Assembly: GCA_028703645.1 (NCBI GenBank)
Contig: JAQVML010000149.1
Location: 1 to 5,023, forward strand
Length of the DNA stretch: 5,023 bases
Origin: Eubacteriales bacterium
Lineage (GTDB): Bacteria; Bacillota; Clostridia; Christensenellales; CAG-138
Direction of reading: 5' to 3'
How positions within the stretch are numbered: the first letter of the stretch is position 1; the number at the start of each line of letters is the position of its first letter. The notes beneath the pieces were generated by a model. It did no database searches. It was not told the origin of the DNA and saw nothing but the letters and a program-made list of their open reading frames with translations. Shown in pieces: positions 1 to 5,023 of the stretch. The translations under genes and the position numbers were made by a program.

Positions 1-1106
1 GCGGTCATAACCGCCAGTACAATGCCATATCCTGTGTCGCTGAGCATCAATCCAAAGAGCAAAACATAGAACGGCGCCATGTACGGCGTTGCGTCAATTC
101 CTTTTGGATCGGGCCGCGAATACAGGTTTGTTACCTGTTCAAACGGTGTGACAAACGCGCTGTTTTCCACATAGGAAGGCGGAATCTCGTCTTCCTCCGG
201 CTCGCGCACGTCGAGAAAATACGCTTCCGTTACCTGAGAAATCGCTTGCTCGACATCCGCCTGTCGATCGGCGGGCAGCCAGCCCTCCAGTTGGAACGTC
301 GCGTCCGAACGCTGTAGCTCTGCGGAAGCAAGCGCGCGGTCGCGCTCAATCGCCGCCGCGTCATAAGCGCACTCTACGAGCGAATACTGTCCCGTCGCTT
401 CGTCGCGAATCGCCGATTCCAGCTCGACCCTTTTCGCGTTTAGCGTACGGTTCTTCTCGGATAGCTCTTCCATCGCTTCCGCGGGCGTTCCCGACATCTT
501 TGGAAAGACAAAGTCCACCCACTCAAGCGACTTTAAAAAGTTAGATACACTCTTAGCATCCTCCAGCGGGCTTGCGATAACGCATGTGCGCTCCACGCCT
601 TCGTTGAAGAGCTGATATTCCGCAGTAGTGTCAATGTTTTCCAGTTTTTCAACATCAGCAGCCGCGATGATACCGGTAAAGTATTTCACGCGCTTACTGT
701 TTTGATATGTCTGCATATCCGCCGGAAACGCGCTCCACGGGCGCAGCGCATTGATCAGTGTTTCATTTTTATCGATTTCGGATTTTGTCGCCGTCAGATC
801 GCGGTTGAGCGTGCTCAGCCGGTCGGAGAGTAAAACCGCATCCGGAAGCATGTCAAAAAGCTCCTCTGCTTTTGCTTCCTTCAGAGCAGCAAGAAACGCC
901 TTTTTTGTTGAATAAGGCTTCATGCTTTTGAGTGCGGTATCAAGCGCATGCACGCGTGCTTGCGCGCGCTCCAGCGCGGCGCTGGATACGTTGTCCTGTC
1001 CGCTGGAGATCACCTCAACCGCTTGAATCGCCTGTAATGCGTTTAATAGTTTCGCTTCGTCGTCTTTGTGCGCGACGAGGGTCATACGTTTCATCGAAAC
1101 GATCAT
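1..1106 (-). CDS. ntpI: V/A-type ATP synthase subunit I (a subunit), 3' end cut off by window
   Basis: This is the large membrane subunit of the rotary V/A-type ATPase. Its cytoplasmic N-terminal half binds the peripheral stalks, and its C-terminal membrane half carries the ion half-channels beside the c-ring. The frame is open without a stop from 1106 to the window edge, giving 368 complete codons; family members are usually about 640-660 residues, so the channel-forming part is missing. The start MIVSMKRMTL is typical for the family. Residues about 10-335 are the mixed alpha/beta and coiled-coil cytoplasmic arm. Near residues 344-368 a hydrophobic segment begins, carrying the family signature FGLMLSDTGYG (about 351-361). 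I chose the ATG at 1106 because it overlaps the stop of the preceding stalk gene as ATGA and has AAGGTG upstream, although at a long 11-nt spacing; the ATG at 1094 is a possible alternative. Ion specificity (H+ or Na+) cannot be read here because the c subunit and channel residues lie outside the window. Confidence 0.94.
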   Translation of the reverse strand, partial: MIVSMKRMTLVAHKDDEAKLLNALQAIQAVEVISSGQDNVSSAALERAQARVHALDTALKSMKPYSTKKAFLAALKEAKAEELFDMLPDAVLLSDRLSTLNRDLTATKSEIDKNETLINALRPWSAFPADMQTYQNSKRVKYFTGIIAAADVEKLENIDTTAEYQLFNEGVERTCVIASPLEDAKSVSNFLKSLEWVDFVFPKMSGTPAEAMEELSEKNRTLNAKRVELESAIRDEATGQYSLVECAYDAAAIERDRALASAELQRSDATFQLEGWLPADRQADVEQAISQVTEAYFLDVREPEEDEIPPSYVENSAFVTPFEQVTNLYSRPDPKGIDATPYMAPFYVLLFGLMLSDTGYGIVLAVMT

Positions 1107-1417
1107 GCCGTTTTCGTCACCTTATCTATGAGATAGGATACGGCTTGATTCAGCCGCTTGGTTGCGTTATCACAAAGCACGTCCGCCTCCTGCTCAAGCT
1201 GCGTCAACGTATCGCCGGAAATTCGTTCACCTTTGCTCTTTGCCGTCTCCAGCTCTTTTTGCAGAGTATCGCGGGCTTCGTTCTCCAATTCGGAGAGCGC
1301 CTTTTGCGCGTCTTCTTTCGACTTTTGCGTCAATTCTCGCGCTTGCGTTGCGGCATTTTGGCGGATTTCATCAGCCCGCTTCTCTGCCGCGGCAATTTCT
1401 TCAATGACCGATCGCAT
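1103..1417 (-). CDS. ntpF: V/A-type ATPase peripheral stalk subunit, G/H type (NtpF-like)
   Basis: This 104-residue protein has the features of the small peripheral stalk subunit that pairs with subunit E and holds the V1/A1 head to subunit I. It is almost wholly helical and highly charged (alternating E/K/R/Q with small residues), with no glycine-rich loops or hydrophobic membrane segment, as expected of the long coiled coil of subunit G/H. Family members are about 100-110 residues. The ATG at 1417 is preceded by GGAGG (1424-1428) at 6 nt spacing. The gene overlaps the subunit I start by 4 nt (ATGA), suggesting translational coupling. First place in the operon, directly before subunit I, matches the ntpF-ntpI order of Enterococcus hirae. 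Coiled-coil sequence diverges fast, so the call rests more on context, length and composition than on specific motifs. The symbol varies between species (ntpF, ahaH, atpH). Confidence 0.86.
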   Translation of the reverse strand: MRSVIEEIAAAEKRADEIRQNAATQARELTQKSKEDAQKALSELENEARDTLQKELETAKSKGERISGDTLTQLEQEADVLCDNATKRLNQAVSYLIDKVTKTA

Positions 1418-1423
1418 GGAATT

Positions 1424-1428
1424 CCTCC
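1424..1428 (-). promoter_or_regulatory. Ribosome binding site of the V-ATPase stalk gene
   Basis: The minus strand reads GGAGG, then six bases, then ATG at 1417. This consensus Shine-Dalgarno sequence fixes the start of the first gene of the V-type ATPase operon. Confidence 0.85.
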
Positions 1429-1461
1429 GAACTATCTATCGTATTGAAACAAAAAGAAATG

Positions 1462-1489
1462 AATATTCGTAATGCAACATTACAATATT
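1462..1489. other. Dyad / hairpin in the leader of the V-ATPase operon
   Basis: The plus strand reads AATATT-C-GTAATG-CAA-CATTAC-AATATT. The inner arms GTAATG/CATTAC pair perfectly over 6 bp around a 3-nt loop. The outer arms add 6 more A/T pairs after a single bulged C at 1468, giving 12 bp in all. It lies 28-45 nt upstream of the GGAGG/ATG region of the stalk gene, downstream of the best promoter candidate. It is not followed by a T tract in the direction of transcription, so it does not look like a terminator. It could be a repressor operator or an mRNA 5' stem-loop; neither role is shown. Confidence 0.5.
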
Positions 1490-1527
1490 ATCATAATCGC
1501 AGAAGCATTTGAACCTATTTTATGAAA

Positions 1528-1556
1528 AATTTAGTTGGAAACTTGAAAACTCTCAA
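1528..1556 (-). promoter_or_regulatory. Candidate sigma-A-type promoter for the V-ATPase operon
   Basis: On the minus strand TTGAGA (1551-1556, 5 of 6 to TTGACA) is followed after exactly 17 bases by TAAATT (1528-1533, 4 of 6 to TATAAT). The surroundings are AT-rich, lie downstream of the upp terminator, and precede the first ATPase gene by about 110 bases. A weaker alternative is TTCAAA (1508-1513) with a 17-nt spacer to TAATAT (1485-1490), whose -10 would overlap the dyad at 1462-1489. AT-rich DNA gives chance matches, so the call is moderate. Confidence 0.42.
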
Positions 1557-1589
1557 TAATACTTCGTTTATGATTCTTTACCGGGAGTT

Positions 1590-1642
1590 AAGAAGAAAAC
1601 GCAAAACGCACGGACGGCATTGCACCCTCCGCACGTTTGCGT
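1590..1642 (-). terminator. Rho-independent terminator after upp
   Basis: The transcript 26 nt past the upp stop can fold into a long stem. The outer arms ACGCAAA and TTTGCGT pair, then CG/CG after one bulged T, then TGCGGA with TCCGTG including two G-U pairs, then GG/CC after a mismatch, closing on a loop near TGCAATG. The stem is followed at once by TTTCTTCTT (1590-1598). This separates the prfA-upp unit from the V-ATPase operon. The T tract is interrupted by two Cs, so some read-through is possible. Confidence 0.8.
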
Positions 1643-1667
1643 ATCATTCTTCGGATGGCTCAGCGCT

Positions 1668-2297
1668 TCATTTTGTACCAAAGAGTCGATCGCCTGCGTC
1701 GCCAAGGCCGGGTACGATATAGCCATGCTCGTTGAGCTTCTCGTCGATATGCGCAACATAGATGTCTACGTCCGGATGCGCCGCCTGCATGGCCGCGATT
1801 CCTTCGGGTGCCGCAATCAGGCTCACAAAGCGGATGCTGCCGACGTTGTTCTCCTTGAGAATGTGAATCGCCTCGATACCGGAGTTTCCGGTTGCGAGCA
1901 TCGGGTCCACGATGATGGTTTCGCGCTCGGCGATGTCCTGCGGCAGCTTGCAGTAATAGCCGGTGGGCATCAGCGTGTCGGGATTACGGTAAAGGCCGAT
2001 GTGCCCGACTTTCGCGTTGGGAATCAGGCTCATGATGCCGTCCGCCATGCCGAGGCCTGCGCGGAGAATCGGGATGACAGCGATTTTTTCGTTTGCGAGC
2101 GTCTGGACGGTGGTTTTGCAGATCGGTGTTTCGATTTCGATCTCCTTGAGCTCGAGATCGCGCGTCACTTCGTATGCCATGAGCATCGCAAGCTCGTATA
2201 CGAGTTCCCGAAACGCCTTGCAGCCTGTGTCTTTGTCGCGCAGCAGCGAAAGCTTATGCTGCACAAGAGGATGATCGATGGTGGTAACTTTTGACAT
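1668..2297 (-). CDS. upp: Uracil phosphoribosyltransferase
   Basis: This cytoplasmic enzyme of pyrimidine salvage makes UMP and pyrophosphate from uracil and PRPP. The 209-residue product has the usual family length. Visible motifs are ILRAGLGMADG (about 77-87), the PRPP-binding loop VDPMLATGNSG (about 130-140), and the C-terminal uracil-binding segment GYIVPGLGDAGDR (about 192-204) followed by the family-typical end LFGTK. The PRPP loop reads ATGNS where Escherichia coli has ATGGS, a mild difference. The start MSKVTTIDHPLVQHKL fits the family, and the ATG at 2297 has AAGGAGG 7 nt upstream. It lies 12 nt after rpiB, so the two are surely co-transcribed; RpiB supplies ribose-5-phosphate, the precursor of the PRPP that Upp consumes. 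A strong hairpin terminator follows. No PyrR-type or other attenuator was seen in front of it. Confidence 0.97.
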   Translation of the reverse strand: MSKVTTIDHPLVQHKLSLLRDKDTGCKAFRELVYELAMLMAYEVTRDLELKEIEIETPICKTTVQTLANEKIAVIPILRAGLGMADGIMSLIPNAKVGHIGLYRNPDTLMPTGYYCKLPQDIAERETIIVDPMLATGNSGIEAIHILKENNVGSIRFVSLIAAPEGIAAMQAAHPDVDIYVAHIDEKLNEHGYIVPGLGDAGDRLFGTK

Positions 2298-2304
2298 GGG
2301 TGAG

Positions 2305-2311
2305 CCTCCTT
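2305..2311 (-). promoter_or_regulatory. upp ribosome binding site overlapping the rpiB stop codon
   Basis: The minus strand reads AAGGAGG with its first two bases inside the rpiB TAA stop (2310-2312), followed by 7 bases and the upp ATG. Ribosomes ending rpiB therefore release directly on the upp Shine-Dalgarno site, which favours translational coupling. Confidence 0.85.
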
Positions 2312-2756
2312 AGTGCGTTTTTTCGTAAGCGGAAATTTTATCGATTCTGCGCTGGTGCCGTTCGCCGTGGGAGAACGGTTCCTGTAGCCAGATATCCACA
2401 ATGCCCTTTGCGCGAACCACGGTGGTCACGTTTGCGCCAAGCGCGAGCATATTGGTGTCGTTGTGTTCGCGCGTCATCTTCGCCGAGTATTCGTCGGTCA
2501 CCAGCGCGCAGCGAATGCCTTGAACCTTGTTTGCGGCGATGCTGACGCCGATTCCCGTGGTGCAGATGACGATACCGCGCTCGAACTCTCCGCGCGCCAC
2601 GCCTTCCGCAACGGGAAAGACATAGTCGGGATAGTCGATGCTGTTTTTATCGTAGGACCCGAAATCTTTTACTTCATGCCCCTCTTCCCGCAAGTAAGCG
2701 ACGATGGCTTCTTTCAGGTCAAAGCCGCCATGGTCGCAACCGATTCCAATCTTCAT
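2310..2756 (-). CDS. rpiB: Ribose-5-phosphate isomerase B (RpiB/LacAB family)
   Basis: This cytoplasmic enzyme interconverts ribulose-5-phosphate and ribose-5-phosphate in the non-oxidative pentose phosphate pathway. The 148-residue product matches family length. D8-H9 in GCDHGG, the DYPDY segment (about 41-45), C65 in ICTTGIGVSIAANK (about 64-77), H98 in REHNDTN, and G131/R133-H134/R137 in the GERHQRR phosphate-binding stretch all align with the E. coli RpiB active site (there C66 and H99). The catalytic cysteine supports a true RpiB of the Cys-type. The residue after it is Thr instead of the usual Gly (CTTG rather than CGTG). Related LacA/LacB and sugar isomerases share the fold, but the REHNDTN motif and the neighbours favour RpiB. 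The leader is purine-rich (AGAAGGGAAGAG) without a perfect Shine-Dalgarno site. It sits 62 nt after sua5 and 12 nt before upp. Confidence 0.95.
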   Translation of the reverse strand: MKIGIGCDHGGFDLKEAIVAYLREEGHEVKDFGSYDKNSIDYPDYVFPVAEGVARGEFERGIVICTTGIGVSIAANKVQGIRCALVTDEYSAKMTREHNDTNMLALGANVTTVVRAKGIVDIWLQEPFSHGERHQRRIDKISAYEKTH

Positions 2757-2818
2757 GTTTCTCTTCCCTTCTCTCTCTTATCAGTGGTTTGGTGTTTTAT
2801 GATCTATCAAAATTTTTC

Positions 2819-3901
2819 TTACGATTCTTTGCTGGCGTCGATCATATGAAATCCAGCCGCTCGCAAAAGGCGGTTCATGTAAGCCAAGCCCTCGTCCTCG
2901 GCGGGAATTCCCTCGGCAAGGATCAGGTCTGCGCGTGTATCCATCTCCCGCAGCGCGGAAAAGAGGCTTGCGCAGAGCGTCTCCGGCTCGTTGCGATCGC
3001 CAAGCACCAAATGCCGCTTGCCGCGATAAAACGCCTTCGTCTGCTCCGTCGCGGCGATTTCGACCGATCTTCCCTCTGCCTCCGCCTCGCGATAAAGCGC
3101 GTTGATACGCTTTGCCGTCTGCTCGGGGCTGCCCTGCACCACAACGACATCCGCGTTCGGCGCATAATGCTGATATTTCATGCCCGGCGAGGCCGCGACT
3201 TCGCCCGCTTTCATCGGGTTTAAGATGCTCTCGCTCACGCGCACTTCTCCGATCAGCGCCGCGAGCATCTCCCGCGTAATCGCGCCGGGACGCAGAATTG
3301 TCGGCTCGCCAACCAGCGATAGCACCGTAGATTCCACGCCGTATTTACAGGGACCTCCGTCGATGATCAGCGGTATTCTACCACCCAAATCATCCAGCAC
3401 ATGCTGCGCCGTGGTCGGGCTGGGTCTGCCGGAGCGGTTTGCGCTTGGCGCCGCGATGGGCACGCCGGATTTTGCAATCAGCGCACGCGCGGTCTTGTTC
3501 TGCGGCATGCGCACGGCAACCGTGCTGAGCCCCGCCGTGACTTCGTCCGGCACGAGATCACTCTTTGGCGCAACCAGCGTCAGCGGCCCCGGCCAAAAGG
3601 TATCCATCAAAAGTCGCGCTTGTCTGGGCATTCTGCTCCAGAGCCGGCGCACATCGCTCTTTTTTGCGACATGCTCGATCAGCGGATTGTCCGAAGGTCT
3701 GCCCTTTGCCGCGAATATCTTCGCGACCGCTTCTCCGTTTAGTCCGTCTGCGCCGAGGCCATAGACCGTTTCGGTCGGAAACGCGACCAGCTCCCCCGCT
3801 TGAATCAATTTTGCGCCCTGTATGGTTCCCGCTTCATCCTGCCGAACCGCGCTGATCACTTCGGTGTCAAACGCGGGCAGATCGTCGTTGTTGCTCTTCA
3901 T
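2819..3901 (-). CDS. sua5: Threonylcarbamoyl-AMP synthase, Sua5 type (YrdC plus Sua5 domains)
   Basis: This enzyme makes L-threonylcarbamoyl-AMP from threonine, bicarbonate and ATP. TsaB/D/E then transfer the group to A37 of ANN-decoding tRNAs (t6A). The 360-residue product has the two-domain Sua5 form, not the short YrdC/TsaC form. The YrdC domain (about 25-225) shows FPTETVYGLGAD (41-52), the nucleotide-binding KGRPSDNPL (K66, R68), SANRSG (153-158) and GVESTV (188-193). The linker SPGMKYQHYAP (238-248) precedes the C-terminal Sua5 domain (about 250-360). I start at ATG 3901, not at the in-frame ATG at 3943: the latter would overlap prfA by 41 nt, adds 14 residues unlike the family, and lacks a ribosome binding site. 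With 3901 the junction reads TGATATG, 1 nt from the prfA stop, suggesting re-initiation by prfA ribosomes; the only GGAG lies a long 12 nt upstream. The synonym ywlC is used in Bacillus. Confidence 0.96.
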   Translation of the reverse strand: MKSNNDDLPAFDTEVISAVRQDEAGTIQGAKLIQAGELVAFPTETVYGLGADGLNGEAVAKIFAAKGRPSDNPLIEHVAKKSDVRRLWSRMPRQARLLMDTFWPGPLTLVAPKSDLVPDEVTAGLSTVAVRMPQNKTARALIAKSGVPIAAPSANRSGRPSPTTAQHVLDDLGGRIPLIIDGGPCKYGVESTVLSLVGEPTILRPGAITREMLAALIGEVRVSESILNPMKAGEVAASPGMKYQHYAPNADVVVVQGSPEQTAKRINALYREAEAEGRSVEIAATEQTKAFYRGKRHLVLGDRNEPETLCASLFSALREMDTRADLILAEGIPAEDEGLAYMNRLLRAAGFHMIDASKES

Positions 3902-3902
3902 A

Positions 3903-4976
3903 TCAGTCCGATTCTCCGGCGAGCATTTCGCTGCGCTCGGCAACGCTCAACGCGTCCAGCATTTCGTCCATGTCGCCATCCAGAAATGCTTCCAGTTTAT
4001 AAAGCGTCAACCCGATGCGGTGATCCGTCACCCGGCCTTGTGGAAAATTATAGGTGCGGATTCGTTCGCTGCGGTCGCCGGAGCCGATTTGGCTCTTTCG
4101 CGCGCCCGCGCGCTGCTCCGCCTGCTGGCTGGCGTAATAATCGTACAGGCGGCTCTTGAGTACGCGCATCGCCTGCTCTTTGTTTTTCAGTTGTGATTTT
4201 TCATCCTGACAGGAGACGACCATACCGGTCGGCAGGTGGGTGATGCGAATGGCGCTCTCGGTCTTGTTGACGTGCTGTCCTCCCGCGCCGCTGCTGCGGT
4301 AAGTATCGATGCGTAGATCGGTGTCTTTGATGTCGATCTGAACGTCGTCCACCTCCGGTAAAACGGCTACCGTTGCCGCGCTGGTGTGGATGCGTCCCTG
4401 TGATTCCGTCTCAGGCACGCGTTGAACGCGGTGTACGCCGCTTTCAAACTTGAGCCTGCTATATGCGCCGTGCTTGCCGCCGATGGAGAGCACGACTTCT
4501 TTTACCCCGCCCATATCGGTCATGTTGCTGGAAAGGTATTCGACTTTATAGCCGTTTCGTTCTGCATATCGAAGATACATGCGCAATAGATCCGCGCCAA
4601 AGAGAGACGCTTCGTCTCCGCCCGTTCCCGCGCGGATTTCCAGAATCACGTCCCGTTCATCGTTCGGGTCTTTTGGCAAAATTAAAAGATGAAGCTGTTT
4701 GTTGAGCGCTTCGAGTTTTGTTTCGAGCGCCTCGATCTCCGCATGAACCAGCTCTTTCATCTCGCTGTCGAGATGCTCATTTTGCATGGCTTTGCAGTTG
4801 TCCAGCGCGTTTTGAGACACGATATATTCGTCAAACGCAAGCACGATCTCTTCCAGCGAGGCCCGCTCTTTCACCATTTCGCGCCAGGCGTCTTTGTTCG
4901 CCATCGCGTCCGGTGAAGCCAGCTTCTCCGAGAGAAAGTCAAAGCGTTGTTTGATTCCCTGTAGTTTATCGATCAT
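3903..4976 (-). CDS. prfA: Peptide chain release factor 1 (RF1)
   Basis: RF1 recognises UAA and UAG stop codons in the ribosomal A site and triggers hydrolysis of peptidyl-tRNA. The 357-residue product has the standard length. Visible are the helical domain 1 (about 1-105), the AGTGGDEASLFGADL stretch (116-130), the codon-recognition tripeptide PET (188-190) within RVPETESQGRIHTSA, which marks RF1 rather than RF2 (SPF), and the catalytic GGQ (232-234) in SGAGGQHVNKTESAIR; Q234 is the usual methylation target of PrmC. The conserved tail segment RIRTYNFPQGRVTDHR (306-321) is intact. There is no in-frame UGA-type programmed frameshift, which is a feature of RF2, not RF1. The ATG at 4976 is preceded by GGAGG (4981-4985) with a short 4-nt spacer. 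It is followed after 1 nt by sua5, an order common in Bacillota. Confidence 0.98.
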   Translation of the reverse strand: MIDKLQGIKQRFDFLSEKLASPDAMANKDAWREMVKERASLEEIVLAFDEYIVSQNALDNCKAMQNEHLDSEMKELVHAEIEALETKLEALNKQLHLLILPKDPNDERDVILEIRAGTGGDEASLFGADLLRMYLRYAERNGYKVEYLSSNMTDMGGVKEVVLSIGGKHGAYSRLKFESGVHRVQRVPETESQGRIHTSAATVAVLPEVDDVQIDIKDTDLRIDTYRSSGAGGQHVNKTESAIRITHLPTGMVVSCQDEKSQLKNKEQAMRVLKSRLYDYYASQQAEQRAGARKSQIGSGDRSERIRTYNFPQGRVTDHRIGLTLYKLEAFLDGDMDEMLDALSVAERSEMLAGESD

Positions 4977-5023
4977 TGTTCCTCCGATTTTACGAGCCTA
5001 CCGGTTCGCTCCGGCTCGCGCCC
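4973..5023 (-). CDS. Possible C-terminal tail of the gene upstream of prfA (perhaps prmC), partial
   Basis: The last 51 bases hold a minus-strand frame that is open from the window edge to a TGA overlapping the prfA start as ATGA. It encodes GREPERTGRLVKSEEQ. The same ATGA junction is used at the V-ATPase genes in this window, and a glutamine methyltransferase gene (prmC) commonly precedes prfA in Clostridia, so a PrmC tail is possible. The other two minus frames stop at 4990 and 4998 and could equally be the true end. Too little sequence is present to decide frame or identity. Confidence 0.28.
   Translation of the reverse strand, partial: GREPERTGRLVKSEEQ

Noticed and set aside
932..1472. 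Plus-strand ORFs of 171, 104 and 81 codons opposite the V-ATPase genes
   Set aside because: They are antisense to two well-supported genes, have arginine/serine-rich low-information sequence, resemble no family I know, and lack ribosome binding sites.
1522..1722. Plus-strand 66-codon ORF starting in the intergenic region
   Set aside because: It begins in AT-rich leader DNA, runs through the terminator hairpin and into antisense upp, and has no Shine-Dalgarno sequence; it is most likely chance.
1568..1759. Minus-strand 63-codon ORF running through the end of upp and the terminator
   Set aside because: It reads the upp coding sequence out of frame and then crosses the terminator stem; no ribosome binding site or recognisable protein.
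1620..2294. Plus-strand 224-codon ORF opposite upp
   Set aside because: It is a mirror of the upp codon pattern in a GC-rich gene; upp itself is unmistakable by motif, so the long antisense frame is a shadow.
2757..2818. Possible internal promoter or riboswitch before rpiB
   Set aside because: TTGATA is present, but no acceptable -10 follows at 16-18 nt, and 62 bases with no strong stem are too short and unstructured for a known riboswitch.
3180..4196. Long plus-strand ORFs opposite sua5 and prfA
   Set aside because: They are antisense to full-length conserved genes, and their composition (serine, arginine and proline rich) is typical of shadow frames.
4993..5018. Inverted repeat CGAGCC with GGCTCG, 14-nt loop, just upstream of prfA
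   Set aside because: Only 6 bp pair, the loop is long, no T tract follows, and it probably lies in the end of the upstream coding region.

Overview
The window looks like a chromosomal segment from a low-to-mid GC Gram-positive anaerobe, most likely a member of the Clostridia (Bacillota). That rests on the gene order prfA - sua5 - rpiB - upp, strong GGAGG-type ribosome binding sites, tight co-directional packing, and a bacterial V/A-type ATPase operon. The genus cannot be named from the sequence alone. Every gene I can support lies on the minus strand, so transcription runs from the right end to the left end.

Right part (5023 to 1668) is a housekeeping run. An undecided C-terminal tail of an upstream gene is followed by prfA (peptide release factor 1), a Sua5-type threonylcarbamoyl-AMP synthase starting 1 nt after the prfA stop, rpiB (ribose-5-phosphate isomerase B) after a 62-nt gap, and upp (uracil phosphoribosyltransferase) 12 nt further. 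A hairpin plus T-rich tract (1590-1642) just past upp closes this unit. The first two genes serve translation fidelity (termination and t6A tRNA modification). The last two are linked through ribose-5-phosphate, PRPP and UMP salvage.

Middle (about 1418-1667) is a 250-bp intergenic region. It holds the upp terminator, then an AT-rich stretch with a plausible sigma-A-type promoter (1528-1556) and a 12-bp-stem dyad (1462-1489). It faces the next operon.

Left part (1417 to 1) is the start of a V/A-type ATP synthase/ATPase operon: a 104-residue coiled-coil peripheral stalk subunit (G/H type, NtpF-like), then with an ATGA overlap the large membrane subunit I (a subunit), cut off by the window edge inside its first transmembrane helix. 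The ORF for subunit I is open across 1-1106.

No mobile element, CRISPR array, tRNA/rRNA gene, or previously undescribed system was seen. The most interesting points are that a V-type ATPase sits just after upp, where many Bacillota carry the F-type atp operon, and that a clear dyad lies in the leader of that ATPase operon.
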